Source: Klebsiella terrigena (GTDB taxonomy: Bacteria > Pseudomonadota > Gammaproteobacteria > Enterobacterales > Enterobacteriaceae). From it: a stretch of DNA of 64,000 nucleotides. Both the position numbers and the translations under genes were made by a program. Below are positions 44,935-53,985 of this stretch, piece after piece. The DNA lies in the NCBI RefSeq assembly GCF_006539725.1, contig NZ_BJNO01000001.1, positions 124,001-188,000 on the forward strand, in the 5' to 3' direction. Numbering within the stretch: position 1 is the first letter of the stretch; every line of letters starts with the position of its first letter. The notes below the pieces were generated by a model that saw nothing but the letters and a program-made list of their open reading frames with translations, ran no database searches and was not told the origin of the DNA.

Positions 44935-45819
44935 ATGGCGATGGAAACACAGGACATTATTAAACGCTCCGCGACTAACCCTATCACTCCCGCGCCCCGC
45001 GCGCGGGACTTTAAGGCGGAAGTCGCCAAGCTTATCGATGTGTCATCCTGCGTGGGCTGCAAGGCCTGCCAGGTGGCCTGCTCCGAGTGGAACGATATCC
45101 GCGATGAGGTGGGGCACTGCGTCGGGGTTTACGATAACCCGGCGGATCTCAGCGCCAAATCCTGGACGGTGATGCGCTTTAGCGAAACTGAACAGAACGG
45201 CAGGCTGGAGTGGCTGATCCGTAAAGACGGCTGCATGCACTGCGAAGATCCGGGCTGCCTGAAGGCCTGCCCCTCGGCCGGCGCGATTATTCAGTACGCG
45301 AACGGCATCGTCGACTTCCAGCAGGAAAACTGCATTGGCTGCGGCTACTGCATTGCCGGGTGTCCGTTTAACGTCCCGCGCCTCAATAAAGAGGATAACC
45401 GGGTCTATAAATGCACGCTCTGCGTCGACCGCGTCAGCGTCGGTCAGGAGCCGGCGTGCGTGAAAACCTGCCCGACCGGGGCGATTCATTTCGGCAGCAA
45501 GAAAGAGATGCTGGAGGTGGCGCAGGAGCGGGTCAACAAGCTGAAGGCGCGCGGCTATCCGCACGCCGGGGTGTACAACCCGCCGGGCGTGGGCGGCACG
45601 CACGTGATGTACGTGCTGCATCACGCCGACCAGCCGGAGCTGTACCACAAGCTGCCGAACGATCCGAAAATCGATACCAGCATCAATCTGTGGAAAGGGG
45701 CGCTGAAGCCGCTCTCGGCGCTGGGCTTTGTCGCCACCTTTGCCGGGCTTATCTATCACTACATCGGTATCGGACCGAACAAGGAAGTGGATGACGATGA
45801 GGAGGAACATGATGAGTAA
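44935..45819 (+). CDS. fdnH: Formate dehydrogenase-N beta (iron-sulfur) subunit
   Basis: 294 residues, the E. coli length. Four ferredoxin-type cysteine groups are readable: [39 protein letters not shown] and [23 protein letters not shown]-terminal membrane helix ([18 protein letters not shown]) anchors it on the periplasmic side. It passes electrons from FdnG to FdnI and is exported with FdnG by the Tat system. Its end overlaps fdnI by eight bases. Confidence 0.96.
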   Translation: MAMETQDIIKRSATNPITPAPRARDFKAEVAKLIDVSSCVGCKACQVACSEWNDIRDEVGHCVGVYDNPADLSAKSWTVMRFSETEQNGRLEWLIRKDGCMHCEDPGCLKACPSAGAIIQYANGIVDFQQENCIGCGYCIAGCPFNVPRLNKEDNRVYKCTLCVDRVSVGQEPACVKTCPTGAIHFGSKKEMLEVAQERVNKLKARGYPHAGVYNPPGVGGTHVMYVLHHADQPELYHKLPNDPKIDTSINLWKGALKPLSALGFVATFAGLIYHYIGIGPNKEVDDDEEEHDE

Positions 45820-46468
45820 ATCGAAGATGATTGTGCGCACGAAGTTTATCGACCGCGCCTGTCACTGGACGGTGGTTATCTGCTTCTTTCTGGTTTCACT
45901 GTCCGGGATCTCGTTCTTCTTCCCGAGTCTGCAGTGGCTGACGGAAACCTTCGGTACGCCGCAGATGGGGCGCATTCTGCATCCCTTCTTCGGGGTGGTT
46001 ATCTTTATCGCCCTGATGTTTATGTTCGTCCGTTTTGTGCAGCATAACATCCCCGACAAGCAGGATATTCCGTGGCTGAAGGGGATTGTTGAGGTGCTGA
46101 AAGGCAACGAGCATAAGGTGGCGCGCGTCGGGAAATATAACGCCGGGCAGAAGATGATGTTCTGGACCATCATGAGCATGATTTTTGTGCTGCTGGTGAC
46201 CGGGGTGATTATCTGGCGGCCCTGGTTTGCGCACTATTTCCCGATTCAGGTCATCCGCTACGGCCTGCTGATCCACGCGGCGTCGGCGATTGTGCTGATC
46301 CACGCCATCCTGATCCATATGTATATGGCGTTCTGGGTGAAGGGGTCGATTAAAGGCATGGTTGAAGGCAAGGTGAGCCGCCGCTGGGCGAAAAAACACC
46401 ACCCGCGCTGGTACCGCGACGTCGAGCGCCTGGAGGCGAAGAAAGAGAGTTCGCAGGGGATAAAATAG
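45812..46468 (+). CDS. fdnI: Formate dehydrogenase-N gamma subunit (cytochrome b556)
   Basis: 218 residues from the ATG at 45812 (GAGGAAC upstream), matching E. coli FdnI from [19 protein letters not shown] onward. Four membrane helices with histidines for two b hemes ([35 protein letters not shown]). It reduces menaquinone, which in turn feeds nitrate reductase. A strong terminator follows. Confidence 0.96.
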   Translation: MSKSKMIVRTKFIDRACHWTVVICFFLVSLSGISFFFPSLQWLTETFGTPQMGRILHPFFGVVIFIALMFMFVRFVQHNIPDKQDIPWLKGIVEVLKGNEHKVARVGKYNAGQKMMFWTIMSMIFVLLVTGVIIWRPWFAHYFPIQVIRYGLLIHAASAIVLIHAILIHMYMAFWVKGSIKGMVEGKVSRRWAKKHHPRWYRDVERLEAKKESSQGIK

Positions 46469-46487
46469 GCCTGCCGCGGAATTCTGC

Positions 46488-46517
46488 ATGGCGCGACCGA
46501 TGTCGCGCCATTTTTTT
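46488..46517 (+). terminator. Intrinsic terminator of fdnGHI
   Basis: ATGGCGCGAC (46488-46497), loop CGAT, GTCGCGCCAT (46502-46511), then a run of seven T ending at 46517. The T-run abuts the end of the convergent VOC gene. Confidence 0.93.
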
Positions 46518-46950
46518 AGCCTTCGCCGCGCAGGACCTCCAGCCCCACCCGCTGGCCGTAAGAGAGCTCGAGGGTATTGCCGTCCGGGTCGGCAAAGAAC
46601 ACGTAGTAGCCCACCGGCTCGCCGAGCTGTTCAGGCTCGCTGCGCAGCACGCCCTCGCGGCGCGCTATCGCGGTTTTTTCATCGATCTCCTGGCGCGTCG
46701 CGCAGGCTACCCCGAGGTGACCGAAGGGCCCAAGCGGGGTATCGGTGTGGCTATCCGTCTGCACCAGCACCAGCGCAAACGGGCGGGTGCGGTCGCTCAG
46801 CCACGCCACGTGGCGCGCGGAGGGCAGATCGGGCGAGCGCCGGTGGATCACCTGCATGGCGGTGTAGCGGGTATAAAAATCGATACTTTTTTGCAGATCG
46901 CGCACCATAAAGGCGACGTGGGTAAAACCGCTGTCTACTTCCTGCATCAT
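46516..46950 (-). CDS. VOC-superfamily (glyoxalase/dioxygenase-like) protein
   Basis: 144 residues of a vicinal-oxygen-chelate fold: FTHVAFMVRDLQKSIDFYTR at the start, GPFGHLGVACATRQEID in the middle, GYYVFFADPDGNTLELSY near the end. Likely metal ligands are the histidine in THVAF, the histidine in GHLGV and the glutamate in NTLELSY. Such proteins include glyoxalase I, dioxygenases and fosfomycin- or bleomycin-type resistance proteins; the substrate cannot be told. CAGGAGCAGC precedes the tandem ATG. A SoxR box lies 44 bases upstream, implying a role in defence against redox-cycling compounds. Confidence 0.85.
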   Translation of the reverse strand: MMQEVDSGFTHVAFMVRDLQKSIDFYTRYTAMQVIHRRSPDLPSARHVAWLSDRTRPFALVLVQTDSHTDTPLGPFGHLGVACATRQEIDEKTAIARREGVLRSEPEQLGEPVGYYVFFADPDGNTLELSYGQRVGLEVLRGEG

Positions 46951-46993
46951 GCTGCTCCTGTTAGGTCGTTTTGTTCTGCCGACAACGGTAATA

Positions 46994-47011
46994 CCTCAGG
47001 TTAACTTGAGG
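46994..47011 (-). promoter_or_regulatory. SoxR box controlling the VOC gene
   Basis: CCTCAGGTTAACTTGAGG differs at one base from the 18-bp SoxR site of the E. coli soxS promoter (CCTCAAGTTAACTTGAGG). On the minus strand it is preceded by TTTACC as a -35-like element, as in soxS; the -10 is weak. MerR-family regulators act from exactly this spacer position. The only downstream gene in the right direction is the VOC gene. Confidence 0.82.
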
Positions 47012-47061
47012 TAAAGCGCGAATTGTGCCATTGACGATCGCCAAAACGGGTAGGGCGAAGA

Positions 47062-47083
47062 GGCTCCCGCCGATGCGGGAGCC
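47062..47083 (-). terminator. Hairpin after the ppk2 gene
   Basis: GGCTCCCGC (47062-47070), loop CGAT, GCGGGAGCC (47075-47083). It lies 12 bases past the ppk2 stop on the minus strand. The following TCTTC is only weakly U-rich. Confidence 0.6.
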
Positions 47084-47094
47084 GGCGGGAGAGG

Positions 47095-47913
47095 CTAGAA
47101 ATGTTCCTTGATAAAACGGAAGGGGTACTCGCTGGATTTACTCTTGCCCGTTTTGCGCTTGGGCAATTTAACCGGATCGATATGCGGGTTCTTGTAAGGG
47201 ATCTGCGCCAGCAGGTGGGTAATGATGTTCAGGCGAACGCGCTTCTTCTCCTCCGAACGGGCGACAAACCACGGCGCCCAGGCGGTATCGGTGGCGGCAA
47301 ACATCGCGTCCCTGGCGGCGGTGTAGTCGTCCCAGCGGTTAAACGACTTGATGTCCATTGGCGACAGCTTCCAGATCTTGCGCCCGTCGTTGATGCGGTC
47401 GCGCAGGCGGCGCTCCTGCTCCTCCGGGGTCACCTCCAGCCAGTATTTCAGCAAGATGATCCCGGACTCGACCATCGCCCGCTCGACCATCGGCGCGCCT
47501 TCAAGGAACTTATCCGTCTGCTCGGGGGTACAAAAGCCCATCACCCGCTCGACGCCTGCGCGGTTGTACCAGCTGCGGTCGAAGATCACTATCTCTCCGG
47601 CGGCGGGTAAAAAGGGAATATAGCGCTGATAGTAGAGCTGGCTCTTCTCGCGCTCTGTGGGGGCCGGAAGGGCGATAACCCGAAACACGCGCGGGCTAAC
47701 CCGTTCGGTGATGGCTTTGATGGTGCCGCCTTTCCCCGCGCCGTCGCGCCCCTCAAACACGATGCAGACCTTCAGCCCCTGGCTGACGACCCACAGCTGC
47801 AGCTTGACCAGCTCAACGTGCAGCTTGCGTAGCGCCTTTTGATACTCTTTTTCGCCGAGCGGCTCGGTTTTACCGACGCTGTCGATAGCTTTGCTCTTTT
47901 TCTTATTTCCCAT
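47095..47913 (-). CDS. ppk2: Polyphosphate kinase 2 family protein
   Basis: 272 residues. Walker A is FEGRDGAGKGGTI near residue 55, Walker B is IVIFDRSWYNRAGVERV near residue 110, and the lid region (RRLRDRINDGRKIWKLSP) follows near residue 170. These define the PPK2 family, which moves phosphate between polyphosphate and nucleoside di- or monophosphates. The length and single domain suit class I (NDP to NTP), but class cannot be fixed by eye. It is cytoplasmic. It stands alone, with hairpins and long gaps on both sides. Confidence 0.9.
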   Translation of the reverse strand: MGNKKKSKAIDSVGKTEPLGEKEYQKALRKLHVELVKLQLWVVSQGLKVCIVFEGRDGAGKGGTIKAITERVSPRVFRVIALPAPTEREKSQLYYQRYIPFLPAAGEIVIFDRSWYNRAGVERVMGFCTPEQTDKFLEGAPMVERAMVESGIILLKYWLEVTPEEQERRLRDRINDGRKIWKLSPMDIKSFNRWDDYTAARDAMFAATDTAWAPWFVARSEEKKRVRLNIITHLLAQIPYKNPHIDPVKLPKRKTGKSKSSEYPFRFIKEHF

Positions 47914-48251
47914 GGGCTCTTCTCCGTCGTGTATCGCGCCGGGTCAGCGCTCTACTATGAAGTGTAATAACAGCGCCAGCGTACGGCGGAAAATATTCAT
48001 TCACCGCCGCCGCGCTGCCCGCTAATTAAGCGGCAGAAGCGATATTCATGCAGCGATCGCGCCGTTATATGGATAAACAGGTCACTTCACGTTTTTGTCT
48101 GGCCTGCGGTTGCCGAATGGTCAATAATGCCGACCGAAAGTAAAAACAAAGGGTTATACCGCCCGGGATTGACCTGTTTGCCACGTTGCCCGGCCTGCCG
48201 TCGCGCCCGTTTGCGGCCAGGGCAGGCCTGAGTTATTTAAGGTTCAGAAGT
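47914..48251. other. Intergenic region between ppk2 and araJ
   Basis: 338 bases holding the divergent promoters of ppk2 and araJ. I see no gene, no strong hairpin and no confident -35/-10 pair. The araJ frame is open back to 48186 but lacks a ribosome site there. Confidence 0.6.
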
Positions 48252-49403
48252 ATGAAAAAGACGATTTTTTCGTTAGCGCTTGGCACCTTTGGTCTGGGAA
48301 TGGCGGAATTTGGCATCATGGGCGTACTGCCGGAGGTGGCCCACGACGTGGGGATCTCGATCCCCGTCGCCGGCAATATGATCTCTTATTACGCCTGCGG
48401 GGTGGTGATCGGCGCGCCGGTGATGGCGCTGATTTCGAGCCGCTTTTCGTTAAAATCGATCATGCTATTTCTCGCCGCGCTCACCGTTATCGGTAACGCC
48501 ATTTTTGCCTTCTCTTCGAGCTACGCCATGCTGGCGGTCGGCCGGCTGGTCTCCGGCTTCCCCCACGGCGCCTTTTTTGGCGTCGGCGCGATTATCCTGT
48601 CGAAAATAGCCCCGCCGGGAAAAGTCACCGCGGCGGTCGCCGGGATGATAGGCGGGATGACGGTGGCCAACCTGATCGGCGTGCCTGCCGGAACCTGGCT
48701 CGGGCACCAGTTTAGCTGGCGCGACACCTTTATGGCCCTCTCCCTGTTTAACGTCGCGGTCTTCCTGTCAATTATCCGCTGGGTGCCGACGCTGTTTGAT
48801 AAATCGACGACGCGATTGCGCGAACAGTTTTATTTTTTAAAATCACCGGCGCCGTGGCTGATATTTGCCGCGACGCTGTTTGGTAACGCCGGCGTATTTG
48901 CGTGGTTCAGCTATATCAAGCCGTTTATGATTAACGTTGCCGGTTTTTCCGAAGGCGCGATCATCTTTATTATGATGCTGGTGGGCCTGGGAATGGTGCT
49001 GGGCAACGTGCTCAGCGGCAAAATTTCCGCCCGCTTTAGCCCATTGCGCATTGCCGCCGCCACCGACGGCATGATTGCCGTGGTGCTGTTGCTGATGTTT
49101 ATCTTCGGCGATCGTCAGCCGGCGGCGCTGCTGCTGACCTTTATCTGCTGTACCGGTCTGTTTGCGCTCGCGGCGCCGCTGCAGATCCTGCTGCTGCAAA
49201 ACGCCCGCGGCGGAGAGATGCTGGGGGCGGCGGGGGGACAGATTGCCTTTAACCTCGGCAGCGCGATTGGCGCCCTGTGCGGGGGAATGATGCTGACCTG
49301 GGGCTTTGGCTGGAATTCGGTTGCGCTGCCTGCCGCCGGGCTCTCCTTCCTCGCCATGAGTTCGCTGCTGATTTACGCTCGCTATCAGCGCAGCCTCCGC
49401 TAG
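48252..49403 (+). CDS. araJ: MFS transporter AraJ
   Basis: 383 residues from the ATG at 48252, collinear with E. coli AraJ (LALGTFGLGMAEFGIMGVLP at the start; GRLVSGFPHGAFFGVGAI near residue 97; LFALAAPLQILLLQNARGGE in the second half). Twelve membrane spans are expected. AraJ is arabinose-inducible in E. coli but its substrate is not settled; a sugar efflux role has been proposed. No AraC gene or arabinose operon lies nearby. Confidence 0.92.
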   Translation: MKKTIFSLALGTFGLGMAEFGIMGVLPEVAHDVGISIPVAGNMISYYACGVVIGAPVMALISSRFSLKSIMLFLAALTVIGNAIFAFSSSYAMLAVGRLVSGFPHGAFFGVGAIILSKIAPPGKVTAAVAGMIGGMTVANLIGVPAGTWLGHQFSWRDTFMALSLFNVAVFLSIIRWVPTLFDKSTTRLREQFYFLKSPAPWLIFAATLFGNAGVFAWFSYIKPFMINVAGFSEGAIIFIMMLVGLGMVLGNVLSGKISARFSPLRIAAATDGMIAVVLLLMFIFGDRQPAALLLTFICCTGLFALAAPLQILLLQNARGGEMLGAAGGQIAFNLGSAIGALCGGMMLTWGFGWNSVALPAAGLSFLAMSSLLIYARYQRSLR

Positions 49404-49406
49404 CCG

Positions 49407-49435
49407 CCGCGCGCCGCGCCTGGTGCGGCGCGCGG
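49407..49435. terminator. GC-rich hairpin between araJ and the CMD gene
   Basis: CCGCGCGCCGC (49407-49417) and its exact reverse complement (49425-49435) form an 11-bp stem with a 7-base loop, between convergent stops. No U-run. Confidence 0.6.
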
Positions 49436-49445
49436 GGCCGAAGAG

Positions 49446-50537
49446 TCAATCCGTAAACGGCTCGCCGAGGGTCAGCATCAGGCGGTTTGCCCAGGCGAAA
49501 AAGGCCGCGGATTGCAGCAGGTCGAGCTGGGCGAGGGTATCGAGCCCCTGACGCTCAACGGCGGCCAGATGGGCAGCGTTGAGCGCCGACGGGGTGACCG
49601 AGACCGCGGCGGCAAAATCAATTTCTGCCTGCCAGAGCGCCGACTGGCCGTCGCTGAGGTTATCTCCCGGCGTCACCGCCAGCAGGGTTTCCACCGCCGT
49701 CTCCTCTTTTGCCAGCTGGGCCGCCTTGCGGGCGTGCACCGAAGCGCAATAAATACAGCCGTTAATTTTGCTGGCTACCGTCGCCGCCAGCTCCCTTTCG
49801 GCGCGCGGCAGCCCGCCCGGCGTATAGAAAATACCCTTGTCGGTCAGCGTGCGCTGCTCCAGCAGCGGCTGGTTGCGGGCCAGCAGGCGAAAATAGGGTG
49901 AGTCGCTGTGGCCATATTTCGCCAGGATGTTGCGTTCGTCCTCGCTGAATTCGTCCAGCGGTTTGGCGGCGATCCACGGCTCCCAGCCCAGCTCGTCGCG
50001 GGTGAAGTGCACCGGCGCACGCCTGCCGCTGACCGTCTGCGGCGCGGTATGCCAGAAGCCGGCAACCACCGGCGTCTCCGCGCTGGCCGTCGGCTTACCG
50101 TTCAGCAACCGCAGGCCGGCGATCAGCCGGCTCTGGAAGCTCACAAAGGCGATGAGCTGGGCGAGGGTGACCACTGCCCGCAGACTCCAGCCGGCGTGAG
50201 TTAACGCCTGCAGCGCCGACGGCGTGGCCTCGATTGGGGTAAAGGTCAGCAGGCGGGCAAATCCCAGCGCCGGGATCAGCCGCGGCGACGTCGGGTCGGC
50301 AAGGCCGAATCCGGCGTAGTGGGCGGCGAGGGCGTCGGCCTGGTGCAGCTTGGCCACCTTCGCGGCCACCGCAAAGCGCTCGCTCAGCGGGAAATCCTCC
50401 TCCTCCTGGCCAAACAGCGTTTCATAGCTGCCCTGCGCATGGCGGGTGGCCGCTTCGCGCACCGCGCGGGCCTCGGCCAATGCGGAATTCGGGGCAATAT
50501 CGGCCAGCTCAGCCAAAATATCCTGACTCAGTGTCAT
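49446..50537 (-). CDS. Two-domain CMD/AhpD-like alkylhydroperoxidase-type protein
   Basis: 363 residues that read as two CMD (AhpD-fold) halves. The C-terminal half has the redox motif NGCIYCASVHARKA near residue 268, the CxxC-xxx-H of AhpD peroxidases. The N-terminal half has the same helical pattern (ALTHAGWSLRAVVTLAQLIAFVSFQS, cited by WSLRAVVTLAQLIAF) but no CxxC, so it may be structural. Related Rhizobiales loci encode the two domains as separate genes. Last gene of the six-gene operon, ten bases after the monooxygenase gene. Peroxide reduction is inferred. Confidence 0.82.
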   Translation of the reverse strand: MTLSQDILAELADIAPNSALAEARAVREAATRHAQGSYETLFGQEEEDFPLSERFAVAAKVAKLHQADALAAHYAGFGLADPTSPRLIPALGFARLLTFTPIEATPSALQALTHAGWSLRAVVTLAQLIAFVSFQSRLIAGLRLLNGKPTASAETPVVAGFWHTAPQTVSGRRAPVHFTRDELGWEPWIAAKPLDEFSEDERNILAKYGHSDSPYFRLLARNQPLLEQRTLTDKGIFYTPGGLPRAERELAATVASKINGCIYCASVHARKAAQLAKEETAVETLLAVTPGDNLSDGQSALWQAEIDFAAAVSVTPSALNAAHLAAVERQGLDTLAQLDLLQSAAFFAWANRLMLTLGEPFTD

Positions 50538-50546
50538 GGTGACTCC

Positions 50547-51536
50547 TTACTGTAGTTGCGGGGCAATATGCTGAGCGATCAGCTCAATAGAACGCAGCGT
50601 GTCGCGATGCGAAGGTTCAACGGAGTGGACCTGGAACGAAATATCGGTCACCCGCGCCAGCACGCTATCCTGCGCCAGCGAAGCCTTCACCTGTTCGACA
50701 TCGCCGACGTGCGCATCCAGCTGAGAGAGATAATCTGTGACAGTGTCACCAATAAGCTGATGCCCGGCAGCGCGGTGCGCCGCCGCCTGACGCCGCAGGC
50801 CCGGCTCCGCCACCTGCAGGGCGTACTGCTGACTGTCGGCAACAAACGCGGTGCGTGAAGCGAGGATCCTCGGTGCGACCCCCGCCGGGAGCGCGCTAAG
50901 GTAGGCGTCGATAATCGGATTCTGGATGGCGTCCAGCGGTAGCTGCGGTTGACCGACGGGGCGCGGCTGGGTGCGGGAGAGCATCAGCCCGTGCCCGGCC
51001 TGGCCCGCACGGATAGCCCCTTCGGCGGAGAACGTGGCAATCCATATGCGCTCCGCGAGCTGCGGCGCCGGCGGGTAGAGATGGTTATCCGGATGGGCCA
51101 GCGAATCACCGCGCCAGGCGCTCTGGATCAGATGCAGGTGTTCGGCAAAAACCTCCCCCCGCCGTTCGCTGGTGAGGCCAAAGGGTAAAAACGAGGTCGG
51201 CGTGCCGCCGGAACCAAAGCCCACTTCTAGCCGCCCGTCCGCGAGCAGATCCAGCACCGCCGCATCTTCGGCAACGCGCAGCGGATCCTCCATCGGCAGG
51301 GTAATGATGGCGGTACCGAGGCGAATACGCTCGGTATGCGCGGCGGCATGGGCGAGAAACACCAGCGGCGATGGCAGGCCGCCCTCATGCTCATGGAAAT
51401 GGTGCTGCGCAATCCACGCGCTATCGAAGCCGAGTCGTTCGGCGTGGCGGATCTGCTCGGTCGCCAGGCGATAGCGCTCCTTCGGCGCCGCGTCGTCCAG
51501 CAGACGGGTGAAAAAGCCCAGACGTTTACGCGTCAT
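50547..51536 (-). CDS. Luciferase-like (LLM) FMN-dependent monooxygenase, KPN_01858-type
   Basis: 329 residues with the bacterial luciferase-like TIM barrel: RLGFFTRLLDD at the start, GFDSAWIAQHHFHEHEGGLP near residue 35, ADGRLEVGFGSGG near residue 100. It would use FMNH2 and O2 to oxidise an organic substrate. The family was named from Klebsiella pneumoniae, where it sits in the same ABC-transporter operon. Coupled to the ATPase gene by an ATGA overlap. The substrate is unknown; a sulfur- or nitrogen-containing compound imported by the transporter is plausible. Confidence 0.88.
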   Translation of the reverse strand: MTRKRLGFFTRLLDDAAPKERYRLATEQIRHAERLGFDSAWIAQHHFHEHEGGLPSPLVFLAHAAAHTERIRLGTAIITLPMEDPLRVAEDAAVLDLLADGRLEVGFGSGGTPTSFLPFGLTSERRGEVFAEHLHLIQSAWRGDSLAHPDNHLYPPAPQLAERIWIATFSAEGAIRAGQAGHGLMLSRTQPRPVGQPQLPLDAIQNPIIDAYLSALPAGVAPRILASRTAFVADSQQYALQVAEPGLRRQAAAHRAAGHQLIGDTVTDYLSQLDAHVGDVEQVKASLAQDSVLARVTDISFQVHSVEPSHRDTLRSIELIAQHIAPQLQ

Positions 51537-53137
51537 GCAACCTCCTTGCTTGAGGTGGAAAAATGAGGAATAGCGGCGATAAGCTCGCGGGTGTAATCGT
51601 GCTGCGGCGCGGCGAACAGGCGGCCAACCTCACCGTGCTCGACAACCAGGCCGGCGCGCAGCACCGTCACGCTGTGAGCGATGCGGCGCACCGTGGCCAG
51701 ATCGTGGGTAATAAACAGATAGGTCAGCCCCAGCTGCTGCTGGAGCTGCTGGAGCAGGGCAAGAATTTGCGCCTGCACCGTGACGTCGAGCGCCGAGGTG
51801 GCTTCATCCAGCACCAGAATGGTCGGCTCCAGCACCAGCGCGCGGGCAATCGCCACCCGCTGGCGCTGGCCGCCGGAGAGCTCGCGGGCGGTTCGCCCCA
51901 GCAGCTCGGGGGCGAGGGCGACCCTGGCGGCAACCGCCTCGACGCGGGCGCGCCGCTGGGTCGGGCTGAGTCGGTCAAAGTTTTTCAGCGGCTCCTCGAT
52001 AATTTCCTGCAGCGTCTGGCGCGGGTCGAGGGAGGCGAATGGGTTTTGGTAGACGAACTGAATTTTGCGCCGCAGCTGGCGCTGCGCTTCGCGGCTTAAA
52101 TGTCCGGCATTGATGCCGTCAATGGCAATCTCGCCGCTGTCGGCGCGCTCAAAGCCGAGCAGGATCCGCGCGAGGGTGGTTTTCCCTGAACCGGATTCGC
52201 CGACCAGCGCGTGGGTGCTGCCGCGCCGCACCTCGAAGCTCACGCTGTCCAGCGCCTGCAGATGCGAATGGCCCAACGAGAAGCGCTTGCTGACGCCTTC
52301 CAGGCGAATAGCCGGCGTCGCCAGCCCGCGCCCGCCCGCCGGGGCGATGGTGAGGTTTTGCCCCTGCAGGTCGCTGAGCAGCTGGCGGGTGTAGGCGTGC
52401 TGCGGCGTGCGGATCACGTCTGCCGTAGCGCCGTGCTCCTGAATCTCGCCGTGGCGAAACACCAGCAGGCGGTCGGCACGCTGCGCCGCCAGCGCCAGAT
52501 CGTGGGTCACAAACAGCACCGCGGTGCCGGATTCGCGGCGCAGGGTATCGAGCAGGTCGAGAATGCGCTTTTGTACCGTGACGTCGAGGGCGCTGGTGGG
52601 CTCGTCGGCAATGATTAAATCCGGCTTCAGGGCGATGGCTATCGCGATCAGCACCCGCTGCTTCATGCCGCCGGAGAGCTGGTGCGGATACTGGTTAAAG
52701 CGCTGTTCCGGATGGCTCAGGCCGACTTTCTCCAGCAGGGCCAGCACCTGACTCTTGCGCTCGGCGGCGCTGTGCTTTTGATGCAGACGCAGGATCTCCC
52801 CGACCTGGGCGCCGATAGTCTGCACCGGGTTCAGCGAGTTGCCCGGGTCCTGAGGCACCAGGCTGATGCGCGCGCCGCGCAGACTATCGAGCCGCTTACC
52901 CGACCAGCCGCTGATATCCTGCGCGTTAATGACGATCTTCCCGCCGTCGCGGCGGGCGTTATCTGCCAGCAGGCCGATAATCGCCTGGGCGGTGGTGGTC
53001 TTGCCGGAGCCGGACTCGCCGACGAACGCCAGCATTTCGCCGCGCCTGATGCTAAAGCTGACGCCGTGCACCACCTCGCGCCACTCCTGCCGGGAGCGGT
53101 AGCTGATACGCAGGTTTTCAACGCTTAATACGTTCAT
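51533..53137 (-). CDS. Fused dipeptide-type ABC importer ATPase (DppD-DppF-like)
   Basis: 534 residues with two complete nucleotide-binding domains. The first has GESGSGKTTT, LSGGMKQRV and LIIADEPTSALD; the second has GESGSGKTTL, LSGGQRQRV and LVLDEATSALD, with alanine in place of the usual proline. Peptide/nickel importers often have separate D and F subunits; here they are one chain, as in GsiA or YejF. Energises the two permeases encoded just before. Confidence 0.92.
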   Translation of the reverse strand: MNVLSVENLRISYRSRQEWREVVHGVSFSIRRGEMLAFVGESGSGKTTTAQAIIGLLADNARRDGGKIVINAQDISGWSGKRLDSLRGARISLVPQDPGNSLNPVQTIGAQVGEILRLHQKHSAAERKSQVLALLEKVGLSHPEQRFNQYPHQLSGGMKQRVLIAIAIALKPDLIIADEPTSALDVTVQKRILDLLDTLRRESGTAVLFVTHDLALAAQRADRLLVFRHGEIQEHGATADVIRTPQHAYTRQLLSDLQGQNLTIAPAGGRGLATPAIRLEGVSKRFSLGHSHLQALDSVSFEVRRGSTHALVGESGSGKTTLARILLGFERADSGEIAIDGINAGHLSREAQRQLRRKIQFVYQNPFASLDPRQTLQEIIEEPLKNFDRLSPTQRRARVEAVAARVALAPELLGRTARELSGGQRQRVAIARALVLEPTILVLDEATSALDVTVQAQILALLQQLQQQLGLTYLFITHDLATVRRIAHSVTVLRAGLVVEHGEVGRLFAAPQHDYTRELIAAIPHFSTSSKEVA

Positions 53138-53985
53138 GCGCGTTCTCCGCTAAATTGACGGCTGATGCGGTTGGCGGCGAGCACCACCGCCACGACTGCC
53201 ACACCGGGGAAGGTGGTTAGCCACCAGGCGGTTGAAAGATAGTTACGCCCTTCGGCAATCAGCAGCCCCCATTCCGGGACCGGCGGCGGGGTGCCGTAGC
53301 CGAGAAAGCTCAGGGTTGAGAGCGCGAGGATTGCCTGGCCGAACTGCAGGGTGGCGAAAGCCAGCACGGCGGTCAGCGAGTTCGGCAGAATATGTCGCCA
53401 GAAGACGGCGAAGAAGGTCCCGCCGCTGCCGTAAGCCGCCTCGACGTAATCGCTATGGCGTACGCGGACCACTTCCGCCCGCGCCAGGCGGGCAAAGCTG
53501 GCAATCGCGGCGACGCCAACGGCCACGGCGGCGTTAACGGTGCCGAAGCCGAGGATGATGATCACCGTGAGCGACAGCAGCAGCGAAGGGATCGCCAGCA
53601 GGACGTCAACCAGCCGCATCACCACCGACTCCACGCGTCCGGCGGCGGCGCCGGCAAGGGTGCCGAGCGCGCTGCCGACGATCAGCCCGATGGCGACCGC
53701 CGCCAGCGCCGCGCTGAGGGAGTGCACGGCGCCGTAGACAATTCGCGCCCACAGGTCGCGACCCAGCTGGTCGGTGCCGAGCCAGTGTCCGGCCTGCGGC
53801 GCCAGGCGCTGGGCGCCGGGTATCCCTTCCAGCGGGCTATAGGGAGTAAAGAGCTGCGGCGCGACGGCCAGCAGCACGGCGGTAACGATGACCGCCCAGG
53901 CCAGCCACAGCCCCGGCTGCAGGCGCAGGGTGCGCCGGCTAAACGTCCGACGGCGGGCGGCGATAGCGTAATCGACCAGGCTCAT
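53134..53985 (-). CDS. Peptide-type ABC importer permease (DppC-like)
   Basis: 283 residues with about six membrane spans. HWLGTDQLGRDLWARIVYG near residue 67 is the hallmark of DppC-type permeases. The EAA loop is near residue 180 (VEAAYGSGGTFFAVFWRHILP, seen in part as YGSGGTFFAVFWRHILP). Overlaps both neighbours by 4 bases. Confidence 0.92.
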   Translation of the reverse strand: MSLVDYAIAARRRTFSRRTLRLQPGLWLAWAVIVTAVLLAVAPQLFTPYSPLEGIPGAQRLAPQAGHWLGTDQLGRDLWARIVYGAVHSLSAALAAVAIGLIVGSALGTLAGAAAGRVESVVMRLVDVLLAIPSLLLSLTVIIILGFGTVNAAVAVGVAAIASFARLARAEVVRVRHSDYVEAAYGSGGTFFAVFWRHILPNSLTAVLAFATLQFGQAILALSTLSFLGYGTPPPVPEWGLLIAEGRNYLSTAWWLTTFPGVAVVAVVLAANRISRQFSGERA

